Shown: positions 26,688 through 37,904, counted from the stretch's first letter. The stretch: 50,427 nt of DNA from Bifidobacterium sp. (GCA_022640915.1 JALCCT010000011.1:1-50427), one strand, 5' to 3'. Numbers and translations are program-made. Notes: a model not told the origin generated them from the letters alone.

Positions 26688-28286
26688 ATGACCGAAGAGC
26701 AGCCGAACACACAGCCCAAGGCCGACGCACCATCCACGTCAGGCACCACCGACACGGCCAATGCCGCGAACACTGAACAGCTGCCGCAGCCGAGCGCGCA
26801 CGCCACCCGCCACAGCATCACGTTGGATGGCGCCGAATGGCAATACGAGGCGACCGTAGGCACGCTGAACATCGACACCGAGAAAGTCAAGCCTGCGGCA
26901 AGCGTGTTCTACACCGCGTTCCAGGCGCTAACTGCCGACGGCAAGAGCGACCCGACGCGCCCGGTCACCTTCGTCTTCAACGGCGGCCCCGGCTCATCCA
27001 CCACGTTTCTGCTGCTCGGATCGCTCGCGCCCCACCGCATCGCCGTCAACGACACGTCTGCGGACCATGCGCCCTACTCGCTGACCGACAACGCCTATAC
27101 CTTGCTGCCGAAGTCCGATCTGGTGTTCATCGACGCCCCGGGCGCCGGCTTCTCGCGCATCGCGGAGAAAGCGAAGGCCGAACTGTGGTCGGTGGACGGC
27201 GATGTGCGCGGCTTCAGCGCGTTCATCCGCACCTTCCTGACCGCATACCACCGCTGGAACTCGCCCAAGTATGTGCTCGGCGAATCCTACGGCACCACCC
27301 GCGGCGCCGCGCTCTCATACCGCTTGCAGGAGGATGGCGTAAGCCTCAACGGCTTGACGCTGATCTCAAACATCCTCGATTACTCTTTCACGCTCGACAC
27401 CAGCGACCAGTACTATATCGGCTACTTCCCTACCTTCGCCTCGGTCGCGAAATATCATGGCAAGGCGGCGCCCGACACTGAAATCACCGAGCATTTGCAG
27501 CAGGCCCGCGCTTTCGCGAACGGCCCGCTGCGCCTCGCTCTGGCGCAAGGCTCCACGCTTGATCCCCAGACCAAGGCCGCCATCGCCAAGCGCTACGCCG
27601 AGCTGACCGGATTGGGCAAGCAATATGTGCTCGACTCCGACTTGCGGGTGCTGGATGCGCGCTTCCGTAAGCAGCTGCTGCGCGACAAGGGCACGATCGT
27701 CGGCCGCTACGACGGGCGCGCCGCCGGGTACGATCTCGACCCGATCAGCGACGACGAGACCTTCGTGGTGGATGACGCCCTGCTCGGACCTGCCTACGCC
27801 AGCCTCGTCAATGCCTACTTGCGCGACGAGCTGGAATGGAGCGACACGCGGGAACGTCAGGAGTTCGCGCACTTCGATTGGGAGTCGACCGAGCCGGGCA
27901 AAGGCTGGACTTGGTGGCACAAACTGCCCGAACACGCCAAAACCTCGTGGGGCCAGAACATTCCGTTCCCCAAGGTCACCGACGATCTCGCAGCAGCCAT
28001 CTGCCAGCAGCCCTGGTTCAAAGTACTCATCGGCAACGGCATCTACGACCTGTGCACACCCTTCAACCAGACCGAATACGACATCGACCACATGGGGCTT
28101 CCCGAGGCGCTGCGCGGCAACATCGCCTTCACGTATTACCCGGCCGGGCACATGCTTTACTCGTCGCAGGAGAGCCTGAAGAAGTTCCGCCACGACCTCG
28201 GCCGCTTCTACGACGCCGATGTAGCTGATCTCACGCAGCTCAACGAGCGCCCGCAGGCGGCGAAACTGTCAGGCATCATCGGCTGA
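26688..28286 (+). CDS. Serine carboxypeptidase-like peptidase (S10 family)
   Basis: 532 residues of the alpha/beta-hydrolase S10 type. FNGGPGSS at 97-104 forms the oxyanion region, GESYGTTRG holds the nucleophile Ser200, Asp454 lies in NGIYDLCTP, and His488 in YPAGHMLY. These give the Ser-Asp-His triad in family order. No signal peptide is seen; the first 45 residues are Thr/Ala/Gln-rich and polar, so the enzyme is probably cytoplasmic, unlike eukaryotic vacuolar relatives. It would remove C-terminal residues from peptides. ATG 26688 has AGGAGA upstream; the extension to 26367 is rejected because it overlaps degenerate DNA. Monocistronic, followed by a terminator-like hairpin. Confidence 0.9.
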   Translation: MTEEQPNTQPKADAPSTSGTTDTANAANTEQLPQPSAHATRHSITLDGAEWQYEATVGTLNIDTEKVKPAASVFYTAFQALTADGKSDPTRPVTFVFNGGPGSSTTFLLLGSLAPHRIAVNDTSADHAPYSLTDNAYTLLPKSDLVFIDAPGAGFSRIAEKAKAELWSVDGDVRGFSAFIRTFLTAYHRWNSPKYVLGESYGTTRGAALSYRLQEDGVSLNGLTLISNILDYSFTLDTSDQYYIGYFPTFASVAKYHGKAAPDTEITEHLQQARAFANGPLRLALAQGSTLDPQTKAAIAKRYAELTGLGKQYVLDSDLRVLDARFRKQLLRDKGTIVGRYDGRAAGYDLDPISDDETFVVDDALLGPAYASLVNAYLRDELEWSDTRERQEFAHFDWESTEPGKGWTWWHKLPEHAKTSWGQNIPFPKVTDDLAAAICQQPWFKVLIGNGIYDLCTPFNQTEYDIDHMGLPEALRGNIAFTYYPAGHMLYSSQESLKKFRHDLGRFYDADVADLTQLNERPQAAKLSGIIG

Positions 28287-28332
28287 TTCATGCAAAACGC
28301 GCCAACCCGCAGTTTCCATATGACATGATCTG

Positions 28333-28366
28333 AGGCGGCAGCCTGCGTTCGCAATGCCGCCTTATT
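28333..28366 (+). terminator. Terminator-like hairpin after the S10 peptidase gene
   Basis: AGGCGGCA (28333-28340) pairs with TGCCGCCT (28355-28362) around a 14-nt loop, followed by TATT. It lies 47 bases after the stop. The stem is GC-rich but the T-tract is weak. Confidence 0.6.
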
Positions 28367-28615
28367 CGCAGTCGCACTGGATTCATAAGTCTCGTTGATT
28401 CATGGCGCAGGAAACGCATACCAAGTCCGGAACCGTTATGTTCCGCATAAATGGCCTTGCCTTGCCCCAGCGCCTTCTCGACTCTCGCTTTGCCAACGCA
28501 ACACATGCATGTGATATCTTCTTTTCCAGCTTGTGGACACTCGCCTTCAGCTTTGCGGCCTAGCGCCAGGCGAACTGAGCACAGCAGGCGCAACGCACGA
28601 CAGGGGACGTAATTT
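28367..28615. other. Upstream region of the guanine deaminase gene
   Basis: The gap between the peptidase and guanine deaminase genes is 329 bases including the hairpin. I see no gene, and no purine-riboswitch core or recognisable operator. It presumably holds the guanine deaminase promoter. Confidence 0.4.
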
Positions 28616-29980
28616 ATGAGTGACATGATGCCGCGCAATGCACGGCATAACGACATCAACGCCGAGGCCAGCGCCTACCACACCTCCGCAGCAACGCACG
28701 CCACCCTCAGCATTATCAAGGGCGATATTCTGCACACCCCCACGCCGGACGACTTCGAAGTGTTTGAAAACGGCTACATCATCGTCGCCGACGGCACAGT
28801 GCAACGCATCACGTCAGACTTGCCGAACGAATACGCGAACCTACCGGTGACGGACTACAGCGGCTCGTTCATCATCCCCGGATTCAACGATCTGCATATT
28901 CACGCGCCGCAGTATCCGATGGCCGGACTGGGCTTCGACTACAAGCTGCTCCCCTGGCTTGAGCGCTACACCTTTCCAGCCGAGGAGAACTTCGCCGATC
29001 CGGCGATAGCGCAGCGTTGGTATAAGCGATTTCTCAACAAGCTCTGGTCCGTGGGGACCTTGCGATTCAGCGCTTTTGCGACATTGCACGCGCAATCCAC
29101 GCTCCAGCTGATGCGTCTGAGCCAGCAATCGGGCCTGCGCGCGTTCATCGGCAAAGTCAACATGGACCGCAATGCGCCCGAAAGCCTCATCGAAGGCACC
29201 GACGACAGTCTCGCCACCACACAGAAGCTTATCGAGAAGTCCCGTAAACTCACGCCTGACATCGGTTTCATTGTCACGCCGCGCTTCGTGCCTTCCACCA
29301 CACCAGAGCTGATGCAAGGCCTGGGCGAGTTGGTCGAGCGCTACGATCTGCCGGTGCAATCACATCTGGACGAGAACTTGGGCGAGATCGACTGGGTGCG
29401 AGACCTGCATCCGGACATCCCCAGCTACGCCGAGGTCTACGAGCATTACGGGCTGATGCCTGAGGGCAGAACCATCATGGCGCATTGCGTACATACGAGC
29501 GAGCGCGAGCGAGCACTGCTCAAGGCGCGCCGCGTGTACCTTGCGCACTGCGCGCAGTCGAATATGAACCTCACCAGCGGCATCATGCCGGTGCGGCGCG
29601 ATCTCAACTACGGCCTGAGCGTCACTATCGCAAGTGACGTCGGGGCCGGCCATGTGCCCGATATCAACCGCCACATCGTGCAGTCGATCGAGGCGTCGAA
29701 GATGCTCAGCATGCTGCCCGGGCATCAAGGCGAGCACCCACTGCGCCTGCCCGAGGCCTTCTATATGGCCACCAAAGCCGGCGGCGCCTTCTTCGGCCAG
29801 GTCGGTTCCTTCGAGCCAGGCTCCGACTTCGATGCACTGGTCATCCGCGAAGGCGACAACCCGCTTGGCCTCTCCCCGCAGGAACGCCTCGAACGCTTCA
29901 TCTATGCGGGCGACGACCGCAGCATCACCCATCGGTTCGTCGCCGGGCGCGAGATACCGCTGCCCTTCCCCGAGGCGTAG
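28616..29980 (+). CDS. guaD: Guanine deaminase
   Basis: 454 residues of the amidohydrolase superfamily. Hydrolyses guanine to xanthine and ammonia. Metal and substrate signatures: PGFNDLHIHAPQYPM near 85-100 (HxH), SHLDENLGEIDWV near 247-259, AHCVHTS near 290, and ASDVGAGHVPDI near 340, whose Asp is the usual metal ligand. These match GuaD rather than cytosine deaminase or AtzA relatives. The N-terminal 30 residues are polar and variable, so the real start may be slightly downstream. Single gene with 180 bases before the amino-acid transporter. Confidence 0.93.
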   Translation: MSDMMPRNARHNDINAEASAYHTSAATHATLSIIKGDILHTPTPDDFEVFENGYIIVADGTVQRITSDLPNEYANLPVTDYSGSFIIPGFNDLHIHAPQYPMAGLGFDYKLLPWLERYTFPAEENFADPAIAQRWYKRFLNKLWSVGTLRFSAFATLHAQSTLQLMRLSQQSGLRAFIGKVNMDRNAPESLIEGTDDSLATTQKLIEKSRKLTPDIGFIVTPRFVPSTTPELMQGLGELVERYDLPVQSHLDENLGEIDWVRDLHPDIPSYAEVYEHYGLMPEGRTIMAHCVHTSERERALLKARRVYLAHCAQSNMNLTSGIMPVRRDLNYGLSVTIASDVGAGHVPDINRHIVQSIEASKMLSMLPGHQGEHPLRLPEAFYMATKAGGAFFGQVGSFEPGSDFDALVIREGDNPLGLSPQERLERFIYAGDDRSITHRFVAGREIPLPFPEA

Positions 29981-30160
29981 AAAACGAACCATTATCTTGC
30001 ACACAGTCGCGTAACATGCTCGTAACGCATGCACCATAGGTTCCAAACAACACACCGCAACAGTGCAGGAGCACGAACTCGCGCGGCTTAAGTCGATTCA
30101 AGACGACTTGAGAGACGGCTTGGGCCGATTCGCAGCGAGCTACAGAAGAAGGGACAGCGC

Positions 30161-32440
30161 ATGCATATGCGATTGCGCAATATTATGAACAACGGGCGGC
30201 TTGCGTGGCTTGCCGCGCTGCTCGCAGCGGTTCTGGCCTTCGCAGGGCTGGCCGGCGCGAGCGCTCAGCCGGCTGCGGCGGCGCGGGATCCGGCGGTGGC
30301 TGGCAAGACCTTCACCATCACCACCGACACGACTTACGCGCCGTTCGAATTCCGTCAGGGCGGCAATCTCGTCGGCATTGATATGGATCTGATCAGAACC
30401 ATCGCAAAGAACGAGGGCTTCACCGTCAATATCCAGTCGCTCGGCTTCGCCGCGGCCCTGCAGGCGCTGAACTCCAATCAGGCGGACGCTGTCATCGCCG
30501 GCATGTCCATCACCGACGAACGCAGGCAGATCTACGACTTCTCCGACCCGTACTACGATTCGCAGCTCACGTTCGCGGTCAATAAGAACGACAACAGCAT
30601 CAACTCGCTGGGCAATCTCAAAGGCAAGTCGGTAGCCGTCAAAACCGGCACGCAAAGCGAGATCTGGGCCAAGTCGATCGCCGAGCAGTACGGATTCACC
30701 GTCAAATCGGTCGACCAGTCGGCCACGCTTGTCGAACTCGTGAAATCTCACAATGTGGCAGCCGCCGTGGACGATTATCCGGTGATGGCCTACGGCATCT
30801 CGCAGAACAACGGGCTGAAAACCATCGGCGAGCCGCATCCGGTCGGCTCCTACGGCTTCGCGGTGAACAAAGGCAAGAACGCGGCGCTGCTCAAGGCCTT
30901 CAACGACGGTCTCAAGGAGCTGCGCGCGAACGGCGAATACGACAAGATCGTCGCCAAGTACACCGGCAGCACGAGCCCCACCAAGGCTGCCACCTCCAGC
31001 GCGGCAGCCAAAGGCAGCGAATCCACGGTCACCGGCGCGACCAAGGCGCTGGCCAGGCAGGCCAAGGGCAAGCATTACACGATCGCCACCGACACGACCT
31101 TCGCGCCCTTCGAATTCCGCGAGGGCGGCAAGCTCATCGGCATCGACATGGACATCGCCAACGCCATCGCGAAGTCGCAAGGCTTCGACATCGACATCCA
31201 GTCGCTCGGTTTCAACGCCGCGCTGCAGGCGCTGAGCTCCAACCAGGCTGACGCCGTCATCGCCGGCATGTCCATCACCGACGAACGCAAACAGATCTAC
31301 GACTTCTCCGACCCATACTTCCAGTCGGGCGTGCAGATGGCAGTTGCCAAAAACGACGAGACCATCACGAAATACGCCGACCTCAAAGGCAAGACCGTCA
31401 CTGCGAAAACCGGCTCCGAGGGCGAAAGCTACGCCAAATCCGTCGCCGGCAAATACGGCTTCACAGTGAAATCCGTCGACCAGTCCGCCACCATGTACGA
31501 GATGGTCAAGTCCGGCAACGTCGCCGCAGTCTTCGACGACTACCCGGTGCTGGCCTACGGCATCTCGCAGAACAACGGTCTCAAAGCCGTGACGCCCAAG
31601 GTGCCCGAAGGCTCCTACGGATTTGCGGTGAACAAGGCCAAGAACCCCGAGTTGCTGGCGGCCTTCAACGTCGGCCTCAAGGACCTGCGGGATTCCGGAC
31701 AGTATGACAAGATTCTCACAAGATACCTTGGCAATAACGCCTCCGCATCCGCAGACACCAATGCGGTGAAAACCGTCAAGAGGACGAGCTTCTGGGACTT
31801 GGCCAAGCAGTCGTTCCCCGCGCTCATGACCGGCTTGAAGAACACGCTGATCATCACCGCACTGGCGTTCATCATTGCACTGATTCTCGGCCTGAGCTTC
31901 GGACTGCTACGCGTGAGCCCGAACAAGACGCTGAACTGGATCGCCAAAATATATGTCGCAATATTCCGAGGCACGCCAGTGCTGGTCTGGGCCTTCTTCT
32001 TCTACTTCGGCATCCCGCAGCTTGTCGGGCATGCGCTGCCCAACTGGCTGTGGATCTCCGGCCTGCTCACGCTCTCGCTTAACTCGGGTTCGTACCTGAC
32101 CGAGATCATCCGCGGAGCCATCCAATCGGTCGACATAGGCCAAGGCGAGGGCGCCCGTTCGCTGGGCATGACCCGCAGTCAAACCTTGCGCAAGGTCGTG
32201 CTGCCGCAGGCCGCAAAAATCGGCACGCCCTCGATTATTAATCAGCTGGTCATTATGCTCAAGGACTCCTCGCTGCTGCTAACCATTGGCTTCGCAGATC
32301 TGCTCTACCAGGCGCAGCAACTCTACGCCTCCAACTTCCGCGTCACCGAGACGCTGCTTATGGTCGGCATTATCTACTTTGTAGCGATTACCCTGCTCAC
32401 ATGGCTGGCAAACATCGCCGATAGGAGGCTGAACAAGTGA
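30161..32440 (+). CDS. Amino-acid ABC transporter: two substrate-binding domains fused to the permease
   Basis: 759 residues. Signal peptide (about 12-41, ending AQPAAAA), substrate-binding domain 1 (about 49-267), a Ser/Thr/Ala linker, binding domain 2 (about 303-523), then a type 1 permease domain (about 545-759) with the EAA-like loop [24 protein letters not shown]. The architecture is that of Lactococcus GlnP, which takes up Gln/Glu (and Asn). The two binding domains are very alike in protein and DNA, for example [11 protein letters not shown] and YDFSDPY in both. The 4-base overlap with the ATPase gene shows an operon. The exact substrate is not readable from sequence. Confidence 0.92.
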   Translation: MHMRLRNIMNNGRLAWLAALLAAVLAFAGLAGASAQPAAAARDPAVAGKTFTITTDTTYAPFEFRQGGNLVGIDMDLIRTIAKNEGFTVNIQSLGFAAALQALNSNQADAVIAGMSITDERRQIYDFSDPYYDSQLTFAVNKNDNSINSLGNLKGKSVAVKTGTQSEIWAKSIAEQYGFTVKSVDQSATLVELVKSHNVAAAVDDYPVMAYGISQNNGLKTIGEPHPVGSYGFAVNKGKNAALLKAFNDGLKELRANGEYDKIVAKYTGSTSPTKAATSSAAAKGSESTVTGATKALARQAKGKHYTIATDTTFAPFEFREGGKLIGIDMDIANAIAKSQGFDIDIQSLGFNAALQALSSNQADAVIAGMSITDERKQIYDFSDPYFQSGVQMAVAKNDETITKYADLKGKTVTAKTGSEGESYAKSVAGKYGFTVKSVDQSATMYEMVKSGNVAAVFDDYPVLAYGISQNNGLKAVTPKVPEGSYGFAVNKAKNPELLAAFNVGLKDLRDSGQYDKILTRYLGNNASASADTNAVKTVKRTSFWDLAKQSFPALMTGLKNTLIITALAFIIALILGLSFGLLRVSPNKTLNWIAKIYVAIFRGTPVLVWAFFFYFGIPQLVGHALPNWLWISGLLTLSLNSGSYLTEIIRGAIQSVDIGQGEGARSLGMTRSQTLRKVVLPQAAKIGTPSIINQLVIMLKDSSLLLTIGFADLLYQAQQLYASNFRVTETLLMVGIIYFVAITLLTWLANIADRRLNK

Positions 32441-33204
32441 TGGACGCAACAACATCCGCCGCAACCAAGGGTGCCGAAATCGTCGTTGATGCGCATGATC
32501 TGCGCAAGAGCTTCGGGGGCGCCGAAGTGCTTAAAGGCATCGACCTGACTGTCAGAAAGGGCGAGGTGGTCTGCATTATCGGCCCTTCGGGCGCTGGCAA
32601 ATCGACGCTTCTGCGCTGTCTGAACGGCCTCGAACTACCCACCTCGGGCCGCATAGTCGTCAACGGCCATGATCTGAGCGACAAGGCCACCAACATCGAC
32701 AAAGTGCGCGAACAGATCGGCATGGTCTTTCAGCATTTCAATCTCTTCCCCAACATGAGCGTTGAAGAGAACATCATGCTCGCGCCCATGATGGTGCATA
32801 AGGTTCCCAAGGTCGAAGCGCATGAGACCGCACTGCGCCTGCTCGAGCTCGTCGGGCTCGAAGAGAAGATTACCGCCCGGCCGGCATCGTTGTCTGGCGG
32901 GCAGAAGCAGCGCGTCGCCATCGCCCGAGCGCTGGCGATGAACCCGGCTGTGATGCTCTTCGATGAGGCTACCTCGGCCCTCGACCCGGAAATGGTCGGC
33001 GATGTGCTCGGAGTCATTCGGCGCTTGGCCGAGCGCGGCATGACGATGATCCTTGTGACGCACGAAATGGCATTCGCACGTGAGGTCGCCAGCCGCGTCA
33101 TCTTCACCGACGACGGTGTGATCGACGAGGAAGGAACCCCTGCTGAGATCTTCGGCAATCCTCAGAGCGAGCGCCTGCAGTCCTTCCTCTCAAAGGTGCT
33201 CTAG
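32437..33204 (+). CDS. Amino-acid ABC transporter ATPase (GlnQ-like)
   Basis: 255 residues from GTG 32437 (or 254 from ATG 32440); AGGAGG at 32423-32428 serves either. Walker [10 protein letters not shown] at about 50-58, Q-loop [13 protein letters not shown] typical of polar amino-acid importers, signature LSGGQKQR, Walker [15 protein letters not shown], switch His in VTHEM. It pairs with the fused binding-permease protein encoded immediately upstream to form the complete importer. Confidence 0.95.
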   Translation: MMDATTSAATKGAEIVVDAHDLRKSFGGAEVLKGIDLTVRKGEVVCIIGPSGAGKSTLLRCLNGLELPTSGRIVVNGHDLSDKATNIDKVREQIGMVFQHFNLFPNMSVEENIMLAPMMVHKVPKVEAHETALRLLELVGLEEKITARPASLSGGQKQRVAIARALAMNPAVMLFDEATSALDPEMVGDVLGVIRRLAERGMTMILVTHEMAFAREVASRVIFTDDGVIDEEGTPAEIFGNPQSERLQSFLSKVL

Positions 33205-33272
33205 CGGAGTCGCACCCCGCCTATGGGCACAGCCTTTCGCTTCCGCTTCCGCGACGCGCTATCGTTGGCAGC

Positions 33273-34214
33273 ATGACTCGAATATTGCACTTGACGGATA
33301 CGCATATTAGCGCCGGCGGGGCGCCGCACGGCAGCGTAGACACCTGCGCCACGTTGCGGGCCGTACTCGAACGGGCGCGCCTGTCAGCCCCTGATGTGGT
33401 GGTGGTTTCCGGGGATGTGTCCGATGATGGCAGCCCGGAGTCATACCAGCTGGTGCGCGGCATGGTGCATGAGTGGGCCGACGCACGCGGTGCCGCGGTG
33501 CTGTGGGCTGTAGGGAACCACGACAAACGCGCAGGATTCCGCCAGCTGCTGTGCGACCCGGCCAACGAGCCGGCTCAGCCCGACGAGCTGGGGGCAGCGG
33601 TCGATTGCTCCGCTGATGCACCGGTATTCGGCAAAGTTCACGTGGCCGGACTTGATTTCCTTATTCTTGACACACAGGTTCCCGGAAAGTCATACGGCCA
33701 TGTGGACGCCCGGCAGCTCGCATGGCTCAACGCCGAGCTGCAATCGAACGCGGACACGCCGGCGGTACTCGTCACCCATCATCCGCTGATTCCCTCGGCT
33801 AGCGTGCTAATGAACGGACTAGGGCTCGATAATCCCGGCGATGTCTTGCAGCTGCTTGATTCAAGCCGTGTGCGCGTGGCACTTTCCGGTCATAATCATG
33901 CCTTGGAGATGTCGTCAGTAGGCCACGGCATCACTGTCGTGGTTGGCGCGCCGGTAACCGCCCAAACGCTTTCGGTGGGCCAGAGCGATACGGAAATAGC
34001 CCTGCGTGGCGCCGGTGCGTGCGTCGTGGACGTGCTGGCGCGGCGGCCAAAAGGCGAAGGCGACGTGCGCGTGTTCCCGTTCCTCTTGCCGGATGCGAGT
34101 GGCGAAGGCGTCGTTTTCCAGCTTCTTCCCGAAGATGTCAGGCGAATTATCGCAAGCTCAGGGATTCCTGCAATCGCATCATCCCTCTGCGCGTCGACTC
34201 CTGATATTCGATAA
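33273..34214 (+). CDS. Calcineurin-like metallophosphoesterase (CpdA-like)
   Basis: 313 residues with the full dimetal signature of class III phosphodiesterases: DTHIS at 9-13, SGDVSDDG near 46-53, GNHDKR near 82-87, VTHHPLIP near 167-174 and SGHNHALE near 206-213. Family members include cAMP phosphodiesterase CpdA, but the substrate here is unknown. Start ATG 33273; only a weak ribosome site. It lies 68 bases after the transporter operon and may be independent of it. Confidence 0.87.
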   Translation: MTRILHLTDTHISAGGAPHGSVDTCATLRAVLERARLSAPDVVVVSGDVSDDGSPESYQLVRGMVHEWADARGAAVLWAVGNHDKRAGFRQLLCDPANEPAQPDELGAAVDCSADAPVFGKVHVAGLDFLILDTQVPGKSYGHVDARQLAWLNAELQSNADTPAVLVTHHPLIPSASVLMNGLGLDNPGDVLQLLDSSRVRVALSGHNHALEMSSVGHGITVVVGAPVTAQTLSVGQSDTEIALRGAGACVVDVLARRPKGEGDVRVFPFLLPDASGEGVVFQLLPEDVRRIIASSGIPAIASSLCASTPDIR

Positions 34215-34457
34215 TTCGTAACAGCAAATTCATGCAGCGTGAAACATTCGTCCACAGATTTCGGATATCGTGGAGTTTGCGTCCACGGCTTGAGGGAGAT
34301 TTACTTCGGCCGCAACCTCGCGACTGTCGCAATGACCAAGGGCAAATCGATGTATGCACTGATTTGCGCTGCGGCCATGCGTCCGGCGGGCTATTCGCCG
34401 AATTGAATTCACATTGCAGTAGCAGTACCAGAGCAGTATTGAGAGGAAGCAATAACA

Positions 34458-35426
34458 ATGAAACACGCAATCAAGGGGATTCTCGCCGCGGCAGCAGCCA
34501 CCGCCGTGCTGCTCGCCATGGGCGCCTGCGGATCAAGCAACGGCTCATCCAGCGCTGGCAAGACTCCATCGTCCTTGGTTCTAGCTCTCGTCCCTTCGCA
34601 GGATCAGAACAACCTAGTTACCACCGCCAAGCCTCTCACCGATTATCTGAGCAAGCAGCTGGGCATCACGGTCACGGGTGTCGTGTCCAAGGATTACCAG
34701 GCAGCAGTAGAGGCCATGGGCGCCGGCCAGGCACAGATCGGATTCCTGCCTTCACTGCAGCTGTGGCAAGCCAATTCGAAGTACGGCGCCAGCGTGGTGT
34801 TGCAGACCGAGCGCAACGGCAACATCACCTATCCTGCGCAATTTATGACCAACAATCCCGACAAATACTGCTCCGACACGCCTGTCGAGCGTGACGGCAA
34901 ATTATTCTGCAATGGTGCCGACGCACAAAAGGGCCCGGCCGGGCTGAACGCGGTCTCCAAGATCAAGGGCGCAAAGGTCGCCATGCTGGGCGCTGCCTCC
35001 CCGGCAGGGTATATCTACCCGGTGCTGGATCTCAAAAACAAGGGCATTGACGTAGACAAAGACATCACCCCGGTTCCCGTCACCGCGAACGACGCCTCCG
35101 TGCTGGCCGTGTACAACGGCGACGCTGAGGTCGGATTCAGCTTCTGGGATGCGCGCGATCTGGTGATGAAGGACAAGCCCGACGTCGGTAAGAAGGTCGT
35201 CGTCTTCGCGCTTTCCGAGGAGATCCCTAACGATGGCGTGGCTATCTCGAAAGATGTTCCCAAAGCTACACGCGACAAGATCACCAAGGCGCTTGAACAC
35301 TTCACCGACACCGCCGAAGGTACCAAAGCGCTTGAATCGATCTACTCGATCACCAAACTCGCTCCAGCCGATCCCAAGAGCCTGACGGTTGTCGCTGACG
35401 CCGCGGACAAGCTGGGCCTGCAATAA
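34458..35426 (+). CDS. phnD: PhnD-like ABC transporter substrate-binding lipoprotein
   Basis: 322 residues. Lipobox AMGAC (Cys24), a short Ser/Gly linker, then a phosphonate/phosphite-type binding fold: [57 protein letters not shown], and [24 protein letters not shown]-type and P-loop features match PhnD/PtxB relatives. First gene of a five-gene coupled operon (phnD-phnC-phnE-phnE-rpiR). AGAGGAAG lies upstream of ATG 34458. No C-P lyase, phosphonatase or phosphite dehydrogenase gene is in the window, so the true ligand is uncertain. Confidence 0.87.
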   Translation: MKHAIKGILAAAAATAVLLAMGACGSSNGSSSAGKTPSSLVLALVPSQDQNNLVTTAKPLTDYLSKQLGITVTGVVSKDYQAAVEAMGAGQAQIGFLPSLQLWQANSKYGASVVLQTERNGNITYPAQFMTNNPDKYCSDTPVERDGKLFCNGADAQKGPAGLNAVSKIKGAKVAMLGAASPAGYIYPVLDLKNKGIDVDKDITPVPVTANDASVLAVYNGDAEVGFSFWDARDLVMKDKPDVGKKVVVFALSEEIPNDGVAISKDVPKATRDKITKALEHFTDTAEGTKALESIYSITKLAPADPKSLTVVADAADKLGLQ

Positions 35427-36289
35427 TGAGCGAAACGACGACACCCTCGCGACTAGCGCAAACGGCGACCAATCCCCAGGACGCGCCTGCTGATGACGCC
35501 CCCTGGGGGCTTGTCTTCCATGATGCCACGGTGCGATACCCCAACGGCGTCGTGGGATTGGACAGCATCACGCTGCAGATCGAGCCGGGAGACATGGTCG
35601 CAGTCGTAGGACTGTCCGGAGCCGGTAAGAGCACCTTCATCCGCACGGTGAACGGCTTAGTTCCACTAAGCGAAGGCTCGGTGGAGGTCGGCGGTCAATT
35701 GATATCGTCGATGAAACCGCGCGCATTGCGCCGCATCCGTGGGTCGATCGGCATGATCTTCCAAGGTTTCAATCTCTCTGCGCGCTCTTCGGTAATGTCC
35801 AATGTGCTCGTCGGCCGCGTGCGCCACACCGCCGGCTGGCGCACGCTGATTGGCTGGTATCCTAAATCAGATCGCACCATAGCCTTCCAGGCGCTCGATC
35901 AGGTCGGTCTGCTAGAAAGGGCGTGGACCCGCGCTTCGAACCTTTCCGGAGGCCAACAGCAACGCGTGGCCATCGCTCGTGCCTTGGCACAACGGCCTCG
36001 GCTGATCCTCGCTGACGAGCCTGTCGCCAGCCTCGACCCGCCTACAGCCGCAAGCATCATGGGCTATCTCGAAAGCATTAACCGTAAGCAGGGCATCACC
36101 ATGCTCATCAACGTGCATTCGGTGGAGATAGCGCGCCGCTATGCCAACCGGATCATCGGCTTGCGCGCAGGGAAGCTCGTATTCGACGGCACCGCCGAAG
36201 AGGCCACCGACGACGTGTTCGCCGGTATCTACGGTCGCGCTCCCGGCCAAGACGCGCCCGTGGGCGCAGATCAAGCCGGGCGGCCATGA
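35426..36289 (+). CDS. phnC: PhnC-like ABC transporter ATPase
   Basis: 287 residues. Walker [10 protein letters not shown] near 64-72, family segment [16 protein letters not shown], signature LSGGQQQR, Walker [14 protein letters not shown], switch His in NVHSVE. The sequence following the start ([15 protein letters not shown]) matches PhnC-type ATPases. It overlaps the phnD stop by one base (TAATG). Residues 1-30 are a polar extension before the ABC domain. Confidence 0.9.
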   Translation: MSETTTPSRLAQTATNPQDAPADDAPWGLVFHDATVRYPNGVVGLDSITLQIEPGDMVAVVGLSGAGKSTFIRTVNGLVPLSEGSVEVGGQLISSMKPRALRRIRGSIGMIFQGFNLSARSSVMSNVLVGRVRHTAGWRTLIGWYPKSDRTIAFQALDQVGLLERAWTRASNLSGGQQQRVAIARALAQRPRLILADEPVASLDPPTAASIMGYLESINRKQGITMLINVHSVEIARRYANRIIGLRAGKLVFDGTAEEATDDVFAGIYGRAPGQDAPVGADQAGRP

Positions 36290-37086
36290 ACGATCTGTCC
36301 TTGCGCATTCCCGCCAAACCCCACGTCTCGTTGCGCGTCATCGCGGGCACGGCGGTATGCATCATCATCACTATCGTCTCCTGCGCGCCGAAGATCGGCG
36401 TAGGCGTCGATTTCAACTTGGTCGCGCGCAATTGGAGCAACGGCGCTGTACGCATTGTGCAGCTCCTACACCCCGATTTCAGCTATTTCCCCAGAACAGT
36501 CCATGCCTTGGCCGAGACCTTGCAGATGGCATTCATCGCCACACTGGTCTCGGGCATCATCTGCATTCCGCTAATCTTCTGGGCAGCGGCACTTTCTAAC
36601 CCGAACGCCCTCGGCCGCAGAATCACGCGCTTCATCCTCGATGTGGTCAGGGCAGTGCCCGATCTGCTGTATGCCTCGATTCTGGTGGCAATGGTAGGCG
36701 TCGGCCCGCTGCCCGGTATTATTGCGCTAGTGCTGGTGGATATCGGCATTCTCGTGAAGCTGCTGTCCGAATCAGTGGACGCCATGGACCGCGGGCTGGT
36801 GGAGGCCGGCGAATCGGCTGGGGCCACGCGTTGGCAGATCAACCGGCTGATGTTGGCGCCCTCCCTCACCCCCACGTATCTCAGCCAGCTGCTCTATGTA
36901 CTAGAACTGAACGTCAGAGCCTCTTCGATCCTTGGCTTGGTCGGTGCCGGCGGGCTGGGTCTGCAGATCGATGCCGTGCGCACGTATTATCGCTATGACC
37001 AGCTGTCGCTGATCATCCTGGAGATCCTGATAGTGGTGATCGCGCTGGATGTGCTAAGCGCTGCGATCAGAAAGCGGCTGCTATGA
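36286..37086 (+). CDS. phnE: PhnE-like ABC transporter permease 1
   Basis: 266 residues with about six transmembrane segments. The permease loop reads [21 protein letters not shown], and [16 protein letters not shown] is a hallmark of PhnE. It overlaps phnC by four bases (ATGA). It should form a heterodimer with the next gene product. Confidence 0.9.
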   Translation: MNDLSLRIPAKPHVSLRVIAGTAVCIIITIVSCAPKIGVGVDFNLVARNWSNGAVRIVQLLHPDFSYFPRTVHALAETLQMAFIATLVSGIICIPLIFWAAALSNPNALGRRITRFILDVVRAVPDLLYASILVAMVGVGPLPGIIALVLVDIGILVKLLSESVDAMDRGLVEAGESAGATRWQINRLMLAPSLTPTYLSQLLYVLELNVRASSILGLVGAGGLGLQIDAVRTYYRYDQLSLIILEILIVVIALDVLSAAIRKRLL

Positions 37087-37904
37087 ACACGTCTGCTAAC
37101 AGGTCTACGAACAGAATCGGAATCGGAACGGTACCGCCGCGCCCTGCTGCATGGGGCCAGCGCATCGCTTGGCTTGTCATCACTGCCGTGGCCGTACTCA
37201 GTTTCCACGGCATATCCATCGATTGGTCGCGCATCGGCAGCCTTCCTGCGCAAGTCGTGCAATATTCCATACTGATGTTCTCGAGCCCTGACTGGACGAA
37301 ATTCGGCGAGGCGTTGCATCAGACGCTGCTCTCGGTGGAAATGGCATGGATCGGTACGGTTTTCGGCGCCATTATCGCTACGCCGCTGAGCTTCTTAGCC
37401 TCGCGCGGCTTCGCGCCGCGGTGGATGACCGCCCTGCTACATGGGCTGTTCTCGCTCATCCGCGCGATTCCCGAAGTGGTGCTGGCCATCATCCTGCTGA
37501 CCGTGACCGGACTGACGCCTTTCACCGGTGCGCTGACGCTGGTCATCACCAGCGTAGGCACCTTAGGCAAATGGGGCTATGAGGCAGTTGAGCAGGCCGA
37601 TCCCAAGCCGATCGAGGCGGTGCGTTCCGTCGGCGGCAGCACTTGGCAGACGCTGCGCTGGGGCGTGTGGCCGGATATCGAACCGACATTCCTGTCCTTC
37701 TGGCTTTACCGTTTCGAAGTCAATGTGCGCGCATCAGCCGTGCTGGGTCTTATCGGCGCCGGCGGCATCGGCGACATGCTCTCCTCGTATGTGCAATACC
37801 GGCAATGGCCGGTGATCGGCGTGCTGCTCATCGTGGTGGTCATGGTCACCATGCTGGTGGATGCCGCATCACAAGCCATTCGAAAGCGCATCGTCGAAGG
37901 ATGA
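37083..37904 (+). CDS. phnE: PhnE-like ABC transporter permease 2
   Basis: 273 residues, six predicted membrane segments. Loop EQADPKPIEAVRSVGGSTWQTLRWGVWP and VRASAVLGLIGAGGIGDM mark it as a second PhnE homologue. ATG overlaps the first permease stop by four bases, and its own stop overlaps the regulator start by four bases. The first 25 residues are polar. Confidence 0.9.
   Translation: MNTSANRSTNRIGIGTVPPRPAAWGQRIAWLVITAVAVLSFHGISIDWSRIGSLPAQVVQYSILMFSSPDWTKFGEALHQTLLSVEMAWIGTVFGAIIATPLSFLASRGFAPRWMTALLHGLFSLIRAIPEVVLAIILLTVTGLTPFTGALTLVITSVGTLGKWGYEAVEQADPKPIEAVRSVGGSTWQTLRWGVWPDIEPTFLSFWLYRFEVNVRASAVLGLIGAGGIGDMLSSYVQYRQWPVIGVLLIVVVMVTMLVDAASQAIRKRIVEG

Noticed and set aside
28367..28615. 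Purine riboswitch upstream of guanine deaminase
   Set aside because: The conserved core and loop sequences of purine riboswitches are not present.
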